Notes under the pieces: model-generated | Told to the model about the DNA's origin: nothing | What the model saw: the letters and a program-made list of their open reading frames with translations, nothing else | The model's database searches: none | Part shown: one piece after another, positions 57,749-64,000 of the stretch | How the letters are laid out: each line of letters opens with the position of its first letter | How positions within the stretch are numbered: position 1 is the first letter of the stretch | Translations under genes and position numbers: made by a program | DNA from: Incurvaria masculella | Taxonomy: Eukaryota; Arthropoda; Insecta; Lepidoptera; Incurvariidae | Length of the DNA: 64,000 nt | Assembly: GCA_946894095.1 (NCBI GenBank) | Contig: OX335649.1 | Coordinates: 16,386,001-16,450,000, forward strand | Direction of reading: 5' to 3'

Positions 57749-58768
57749 TTAAAGTCTATCCAAATTGAGCCCTTTTAATCTACTATGCACTCCTTTACAC
57801 CCATCGAATGCAACATCAAAGCTGTTCAACATATCATTTAACTTCTCACTTGCTCCGTATTTGTAAAGAGAGATTGCATCATCAAAGCACATTTTAAGAT
57901 GTACAGGGGTTAACTTTGAAAATTTCATAAAATATTTTTTTGCTTCAACAGCACTATATTGTAAATCTAGGAGTCTTTTGAAATCTTCAATGTCACTTTT
58001 GATAAAATTTTCAGAAACAATATCCGTATTAAATATTAGTACCATATGGATGTCTTTTTGCAACATATTACTTTTAGCAACAACATCTCTTACGGCAGGC
58101 ATCACTTTTGTGTCGTGTAGTGATAAATCGTCAACTACTATGAAAACAAATTCACACAATGTCAATTCTGTTTGAACAGCACTCACAGAAAAACTATCAT
58201 GAAAAGAAGGAACTGAAAACTGAAGAACATTTGAATAGTTCTGCAAATGAGCTAAGATTATCTGTGAAGCATAGGTCTTTCCCACTCCAGTAGACCCATA
58301 GAAGAACGTAATTTTGCTTTTACTTTCATCTGTAAATGAGTCCATAATTTGTTCGATCACTTGATCTTGCCCGTAAATTTTCTGCAGAAGGATCCCATGA
58401 ACATTTGGAAGTGCGAGCTTGCTGCAGCAATTCGATCTCAGCCAATAATATGTTCCCGATGTTGCAAACACTACTACAATTAGAAGAGCCAGTGCCTTCT
58501 TGAATGTTCCTTTCTTCTTCTTGTTCAAAATACTAAGGTCCACTTTTAGTCTTTTCACTTTGGCGAGGTTGGGCTCGCAGGTACCAGGATGTGTAATGCT
58601 GGTATGGCCTCTGCGCTTAACCATTTCTAATCGGCGGCCGTTGAGTGTGGGGACCGGTGTTGACGGTGAAGGTGGCTCGGGAGTACCTGTGATTTTACTG
58701 CTAGAATTGAGACTGCGGTCAACATCCATCGGCTCTGAACTCACGTCGCCCAGTTTTTCTTCTGTCAT
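57749..58768 (-). CDS. Torsin-like AAA+ ATPase, single-pass membrane protein
   Basis: 339 residues in one exon. The N-terminus (1-60) is acidic and Ser/Pro-rich. Basic clusters follow (KRRGH, KVKRLK, NKKKKG at 51-87), then a membrane segment KALALLIVVVFATSGTYYWL (91-110). The AAA+ part has a torsin-like lead-in (LLQKIYGQDQVIEQIMDSF), Walker A GSTGVGKT (158-165), Walker B VFIVVDD (208-214) and a sensor-1-like asparagine in LIFNTD (247). Torsins are ER and nuclear-envelope AAA+ ATPases activated by LAP1/LULL1. The membrane anchor ahead of the AAA domain resembles vertebrate TOR4A. The usual torsin Walker A ends GKN; this one has GKT, so it may be a divergent relative. ATG at 58766-58768 is the only good start. 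Confidence 0.6.
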   Translation of the reverse strand: MTEEKLGDVSSEPMDVDRSLNSSSKITGTPEPPSPSTPVPTLNGRRLEMVKRRGHTSITHPGTCEPNLAKVKRLKVDLSILNKKKKGTFKKALALLIVVVFATSGTYYWLRSNCCSKLALPNVHGILLQKIYGQDQVIEQIMDSFTDESKSKITFFYGSTGVGKTYASQIILAHLQNYSNVLQFSVPSFHDSFSVSAVQTELTLCEFVFIVVDDLSLHDTKVMPAVRDVVAKSNMLQKDIHMVLIFNTDIVSENFIKSDIEDFKRLLDLQYSAVEAKKYFMKFSKLTPVHLKMCFDDAISLYKYGASEKLNDMLNSFDVAFDGCKGVHSRLKGLNLDRL

Positions 58769-58984
58769 GGTTGTGCAATCTCAGCACGGAAGGGAATAAA
58801 GCATTAAGAAAAGCGGCGAATATTTTCTGTTTTCCAATGAGTACAGTTGGCACAGGTCTACAAATTGTGAACAAAATAAATCGTTTTACTTCCCGCACTT
58901 TCAAATGACGAGTAAGAAATATGACACATTATAATTTTTTTTAGATCAAGAAGGAAAGGTAAGGCTTTTACGCCATAAGATAAT

Positions 58985-59800
58985 AATTCCGCTTTCCGAT
59001 TTGACTGTAAACGATTACACTGCTAAAAGCGTAGCGTCCCGAGTCAGATTGCATCCTCAAAGCATTAAGCATTACAAACGATTCGTACCGTTTGTGTACG
59101 CGCTTAAGGAAATAAAACAACAAAAACGGAACAAATGACGTTAATTGTAGTAGTAGTACAGTCGTTACTTATCAAATGTATACACTGGAAAGAGAAGGAA
59201 TTTCTAAGTCCCTTTTACTCTATGGTTGACGTCAGCATGTCAGAAAGAGATCTCAAATTTGTCTCTATTTCCGGTGTATAGATTTCAGACAAAACGACTG
59301 TACTAATCAATTGTTTATTGTTTATTCATCATCCATAGACAGCACACAGTACTCGGATTTGTCATATTTTATCATAAGCCAGTTTGGCAAACCCAACTAA
59401 GAAATGGCAAGAAACTCCGCTGGTTTTTTTTTCAACGTCCACCTAGTCTAAGTTTACAAAAGTATTTAGAATTACAGATAAAAACGCTAAATTACTATGA
59501 ATTGACGAGAATTAACAATTCATGTCATATGCAACAGTTCATGATAATTGCTCTAAGTTGAACTTGATTTTTTTCATTAGAACCATTGTTGCCAAAAGCA
59601 CGCTCAAAACTAATCCGATTCGAACTTCCACCCCTTAAAATAGCGTCCCGTGAGCAGTATGAAGTTGGCGCTGCGTCACACAATGCCGTATACAGTGCTC
59701 ACGCTTTGGAGGTAGGGCACCGTGTCAACGCACCTGTCAATGTCACTTTTTGATGTTTCTAAAGACTAGTCTTCATCTTTCCACCGTGTTTTTTCGTGGC
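58985..59800. mobile_element. Family H repeat, copy 2 (rearranged)
   Basis: The left part (58985-59150) matches 18480-18605 directly (GCGTCCCGAGTCAGATTGCA, CGCGCTTAAGGAAATAAAAC). The part at 59560-59585 again matches directly (GCTCTAAGTTGAACTTGA). The part at 59585-59795 is the inverse complement of 18690-18860 (CAGTGCTCACGCTTTGGAGG, GTCAATGTCACTTTTTGATG). About 370 bp in the middle are unrelated. Confidence 0.55.
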
Positions 59801-59946
59801 AGGCAACTAATAGTTGCCGATCAACATCAAACTAGGCAACCAATGATTATTGCGCCTGGCAGTGTTTATATATACACTCACACGTAAATCATCACCAATA
59901 TAGCTTTCGTTCAAATCAAACGGCTTGGGATCTTTTAGTTTACCTC

Positions 59947-61210
59947 TCACAGTTGTATTTGCATTGCTCCTTAGATAACCTGGCAGATACCGTATCTGAA
60001 ATGAACGTGAACCTGGAACATATACTTACTTGGACAAAATCATTTGGCCTGCTGGTAAATCCTACCAAATCACAAGCCATAATAATAGGCAGCCCTAGAC
60101 TTCTGTCGAAGGTTGATTACAGCACATTGCCAGCAGTGATCTACAATGGAGTTGTCATACCATACTCCAAAACAGTCAAGAATTTAGGAATTTTCATTGA
60201 CGAAACTTTATCGTGGGTGCCCCAGGTAAACGAGGTCAGCAGAAAAATCTTTGCCGCCGCCCACTCCTTAAAGCGCTTGCAGAATTTCCTCCCAGTCCGA
60301 ACCAAAATTACTTTGGTGCAAACTCTCCTCTTTCCGATTTTGGACTACGCAGATGTTTGCTACTTGGATCTAACTGAAGTTCTCCTAGACAAGCTGGATC
60401 GTTTGCAGAATCTCTGCATTCGCTTCATATATGGTCTGCGTAAATATGACCATGTATCGCAGTACCGTCGAGAGCTTAAATGGCTACCCATCCGTTTCCG
60501 AAGGAACTGTCATTTACTAATTCTTCTTTACGGAATTCTAAATAACCCTAACTCTCCTGAATATCTTCGTTCCCGGTTTATGAACCTCTCTTCACACGGT
60601 CTCCCTTTGCGATCTAGCAATGACAGTATCCTTGCGATTCCTCGCCATACGACGTGTTTTTTCTCTAACTCCTTTACTGTTCATGCCGCACGTCTGTGGA
60701 ACTCGTTGCCCATCACAGTCCGCTCCTGTCAAACTATCAGCTCTTTCAAACTTAAAGTCAAGGAGTTTTACTTAAATGAAATGTAAAGATGATAATATGT
60801 TCTCACGGTATATATATATTTAATTTTATTGTCCTTCTAATAGTACTGATTTTAGAATCAATGGTAATAGTTATTATAGGTTTTTTTTCCCTGGTTTGTG
60901 GATATAATAATATGTATTAGTGTATTGTATCATATATATTAGTATATTCAATTATATGTATAAATATGTATATATTATGGTATATGTATGTTTATGGAGT
61001 TAATTTTTTTTTCTTTTCAAATTCTGGTGTGTCACCTACCTACAGATATTTCTATTGCCTTTCCTCATCACCCCAAGGGTTGACTGGAAGAAATCACTCT
61101 TAGTGATAAGTCCGCCTTTGTGCAGTATTGTTGTTTTGCTGTATGTTTTCTCTGAAATTGTATTTTTGTTATGCACAATAAAGAATTTATTCATTCATTC
61201 ATTCATTCAT
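59947..61210 (+). mobile_element. 5'-truncated non-LTR retrotransposon with (ATTC)n tail
   Basis: Begins within the sequence just after the reverse transcriptase FADD box, continues through the ORF2 C-terminus to 60786, then an AT-rich 3' UTR, AATAAA near 61180, and an (ATTC)n tail at about 61188-61209. A target duplication was not identified. Sequence 61211-61680 has no supported feature. Confidence 0.75.
59950..60786 (+). pseudogene. C-terminal part of non-LTR reverse transcriptase ORF
   Basis: Uninterrupted frame of about 278 codons with no native start: the first codons (QLYLHCSLDNLADT) are the region just after the catalytic FADD of jockey/CR1-like RTs. Then come LLVNPTKSQAIIIG, VKNLGIFIDETLSWVPQVN, the thumb-like ILDYADVCYLDL, LDKLDRLQNLCIRFIYGL, and a C-terminus with HAARLWNSLPITVRS. 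The catalytic core is lost by 5' truncation, so it cannot act alone. The intact frame suggests recent insertion. Confidence 0.8.
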
Positions 61211-61686
61211 GAAATGGGCAATCCCCTCGAAATCATGGCAAAGGAATGGCCAGGACCGGAGGTATGGACGCCTTACATTGCCCGCGCCAGCGTAACACAA
61301 ATCATGTTAGCACTAACATCGCAGCCTGGATCGCTAGTCTGAAGTCGGCTGCCCGTGCGCTCTGTGTATTCTTGTAAAAAGAATTCCACCAAGTTTTATG
61401 TGCACTAAAGTGGAATATCTTATCATCGATAAGTAAGTACAGTATTTATCTCTATAAACTAGAAATAAAAAATTGCCAGCACGAACATATTTCAGCTCGA
61501 TTTATAGAGCGGGATCAGCATGATAGATTGCTGCTGTATTGTTTGAAGGTAGAAGTTATCGTAACCGCATCGTTGAAAATGTAACCAATATCTTTTTCCA
61601 GACTTGAGGTTACCTCTACTAAAATGCATAACTTCGGCAAAGAAAAGTTTAGGACACAAGTAGACAAAAAAAATCCTTTATATTCC

Positions 61687-61692
61687 TTTATT
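61687..61692 (-). terminator. Polyadenylation signal of mRpL55
   Basis: TTTATT on the plus strand (AATAAA on the minus strand), 63 bases after the mRpL55 stop codon. Confidence 0.55.
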
Positions 61693-61754
61693 AGATATAT
61701 CTATGGTTTGTCTAACAATATAATATGAGAAGCAATTTACTGCATAATATATTT

Positions 61755-63010
61755 TTATTTCTTTATATATTTCAGGTATTTCTTAGCACTGTAGTTGTCC
61801 TCAACATCGTCTACGATTTTAACCTTCTTCTTTGGCTTTCTCCTCTCCAAGCGGATCTTTCTTTCTTCCTCCGACAATGTTGATAGATCAAGCGGCAGCT
61901 GTCAAAAAAAAAATTGCAATTTTAAAAATAGCAACAAAAAAAATAGGGGGAGATTTAGTATGGTGGGTTGCAGCATTTATAAACGGTCTTAACTTACTTC
62001 GCACGGACAGACGCTTGTGGCCAGGGTCATAGTAGGATAACCAGTATTTTGCGCTCTAGGGCATCAGATTACAAAAGGAATAGGTGTGGTAGTCCTCTCA
62101 TACTGGATAATATTTAAAATCGGTCCTTTTTAGTAATTAGTATATTTCATAGCATACTCCATATAGGTTGATTGTTTCAAGCTGAAGCGATCATAGCACG
62201 CACACACAAGTTCATTTGTAACATACAGAATGCTTCTTTTAAAAACATGGGTATTTTTAAGCACCAACCCTTGATAAGGGTTATGTCATTGAGAAAAATA
62301 TATTATGCTATAAATTTTAGAAGAGGTGAAAATAACTGTGTATCATATATGATACGGCATGCATTGAAGGACAGAAATTTGTGTATCCCAAATAGTATCT
62401 GCAAAGCCTTAAGCTTTACGGTCAGAAATCGACCGTAAAGCTTACTAATATATTTAAAACAAAAAAAATGTATGAGTGAAAATACACATGAAAATTAAAA
62501 AAAATCTATTTTTTCTGGATGTAGGCCAAAGGGTGCCACGAAACCAGATCTCCCATGGATTTATTCAGAGGGACCCTAGCCCGTAGTGTGAATGAAATGG
62601 TTGCTTTTTTTTTCAATATTCATTTCTTGTCACAACGGTGCCTTGAACGAGGCATGATAATCCATAAAACACACATTTTTATTTAGGTACAAAAGACATT
62701 ACCCACTGATACATCATATTATTTCATAGGTTCCAAAACTTGGTTTGCTTTGCTACTGGATTTATGGCTCCTGGACTTTTAAATGCGACCGTGCATAAAT
62801 ATGTAAATGTATTACCTTGATGATGCGGCGGGGCTCGTTGTACCGAATCCGTACGCTAGAACCGTCCGGTAGAACTAAAGTGGTCGGGTATGTCCTCGCG
62901 TAAGTCTCACGGTGGATTTTGGTTATACTTGCTACATTGCAGTTTAGGGATCGCTTTGGAACACCAAACAGCGCAACCAGCCGTCGGAAGCAGACGGTGG
63001 TCGTGTTCAT
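61755..63010 (-). CDS. mRpL55: Mitochondrial ribosomal protein bL... L55 (mL55), two exons
   Basis: Subunit of the mitochondrial large ribosome, 112 residues. Exon 1 is 63010-62816 (65 codons, MNTTTVCFRR to RIIK) and ends AAG|GTAATA. Exon 2 is 61898-61755 after TTTTTTTTTGACAG and continues in frame with LPLDLSTLSEEERKIRLERR to YLKYIKK and a stop. The core ASITKIHRETYARTYPTTLV, LPDGSSVRIRYNEPRR and PLDLSTLSEEER matches the conserved block of metazoan MRPL55 (human: HRQAYARLYP, DGSTIHIRYREPRR, IDLDTLSPEER, as I recall). The N-terminus is basic and non-acidic, as for a mitochondrial presequence. ATG at 63008-63010 is the first methionine in frame. The intron is 917 bp with canonical ends. Confidence 0.93.
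62410..62444. repeat. Perfect hairpin inside the mRpL55 intron
   Basis: AAGCTTTACGGTC (62411-62423) and GACCGTAAAGCTT (62431-62443) with a 7-base loop. One further T-A pair extends it. Otherwise the intron holds nothing recognised. Confidence 0.8.
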
Positions 63011-63255
63011 CGTCTCGTTGTTTCTAAAGCGTGTAATTATTATCGGTTTCAAAAAGGCTATTTCAATTGCTCTTGTCTGTCAATTTCCATAGTCAATTTC
63101 TGTTTACTTGCACAGACTCGACACTTCAATCAAAACGACATATTATCCACATTTCAATCGCCAATATCTGAAACGCCACGCGGCTTTGCCCGTTTGCGCC
63201 TTGATCACAACGCGACTCAGTCGGCACTCTAAAGTTCAGACTATCCCAAATCTAC

Positions 63256-63381
63256 TTATGCTGAGATTCATAGACATTACTCGTTCTTGGCTAAGCCGAA
63301 GTATGTCTTTCGACTGTCAGATTTGACATAAAATGTATTGACCGAATATCAAACTAGTAAGGTCTATGAATCTCAGCATAA
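63256..63381 (+). mobile_element. Family J short inverted-repeat element, copy 2
   Basis: TTATGCTGAGATTCATAGAC at left and its complement GTCTATGAATCTCAGCATAA at right form perfect 20-bp termini. The inner CTGTCAGATTTGACATAAAA resembles copy 2440-2572. It lies about 245 bp upstream of the mRpL55 start codon, in its presumed promoter region. Confidence 0.8.
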
Positions 63382-64000
63382 TGTGTTTTGTGTTCACAAG
63401 ATTATTTTTTAATGATTACAATATCAACGTTGATGCGCACGTACGTTTTATATCAATGTTATGGGACTGACCAGCAAACAACTCCAGTTGGTTCACATCC
63501 AATGTGGTTCATGGGTACTTCTTGAAATTCACATTCACAGAAACTTTCTAACTCATGGAAGTAAGTGGAATAACGGTATTTGTTATTATTTTTGTAAAAG
63601 CTCCTCGTACACTATTGTCTTCTTGCACCAATGAAAAGGCATGGTCTTCATAACATTTTAGATTTCATCTTTTTTAAATCTTATTTATTTACGCCGCCAC
63701 ATATTTAGTGAAAATGAGCAGAACTTGCAAATGGGGAAGAAAACTCAAAGCTTATATTATAGTAGATGTCGCATGAGCAACCTCACCTTGGAAACGTCAA
63801 TACTGACATTCCTGTCAAGTTTTATTTACCAGTTTTTACATGTAATATATACTCCATTATGCTGTTAGAATGAGGTAGAGGAAAATAGCTTTTGTTTTTC
63901 TTCAAACAAATTTTAATATTATTAACCAGCACAAAGTTTGAGACTTAACTTATGTTTTGTGATATTTTCTTTCCAACGACTTCATTTGATTTGTATAATT
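63382..64000. other. No gene recognised
   Basis: AT-rich sequence to the window edge, no supported feature. Confidence 0.5.

Noticed and set aside
58719..58904. 61-codon frame overlapping the torsin-like start
   Set aside because: Different frame over the start region of a well-supported gene, no domain.
1..64000. CRISPR array, operon or bacterial system
   Set aside because: No regularly spaced repeats with unique spacers. The genes are spliced and eukaryotic. The (GTCC)n and other tracts are microsatellites within transposons.

Overview
The window looks like a repeat-rich lepidopteran (moth or butterfly) chromosome segment. Evidence: AT-rich insect sequence, spliced nuclear genes, short TTAGG-type tracts, and many copies of a roughly 280-bp repeat (motifs CCGGCCAAGTGCGAGT and GGGTTCCGTACC) that I recall as common in Lepidoptera. 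No prokaryotic feature is present. Three protein-coding genes are supported: CaMKII (49453-50985, +), a torsin-like AAA+ ATPase (57749-58768, -), and the two-exon mitochondrial ribosomal protein gene mRpL55 (61755-63010, -). The mRpL55 second exon is too short to stand out as an ORF and was found by reading through the splice sites.

Positions 1-43000 contain no host gene I can support. They are a mosaic of non-autonomous DNA transposons, tRNA-derived SINEs and decayed retrotransposons. Target-site duplications can be read directly for several: a TA-flanked family with long inverted repeats (3 copies), a TAA/TTA-flanked 160-bp family of PIF/Harbinger type (6 copies), a hAT-like element with an 8-bp duplication, and retrotransposon insertions with AAGAT and TATT duplications. 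Several elements are nested, one locus three deep (25640-26236). Positions 38600-42044 hold a broken non-LTR reverse transcriptase, a piggyBac transposase remnant in three frames and a probable Penelope endonuclease fragment.

A GC-rich block at 43185-43618, with an initiator-like TCAGT and a possible donor at 43619, is a candidate 5' noncoding exon and promoter for CaMKII. The acceptor at 49345 opens the exon that carries the complete CaMKII coding sequence. The whole protein in one exon is striking, because animal CaMKII genes are normally cut by many introns. It is followed by about 4.9 kb that is nearly free of the repeats filling the rest of the window, probably a long 3' UTR.

Positions 56000-64000 hold the two minus-strand genes, separated by another decayed non-LTR element. 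No operon-like functional link is expected: CaMKII is a signalling kinase, the torsin-like protein is a membrane or ER AAA+ ATPase, and mRpL55 belongs to the mitochondrial large ribosomal subunit. All family assignments are by eye, without database searches.
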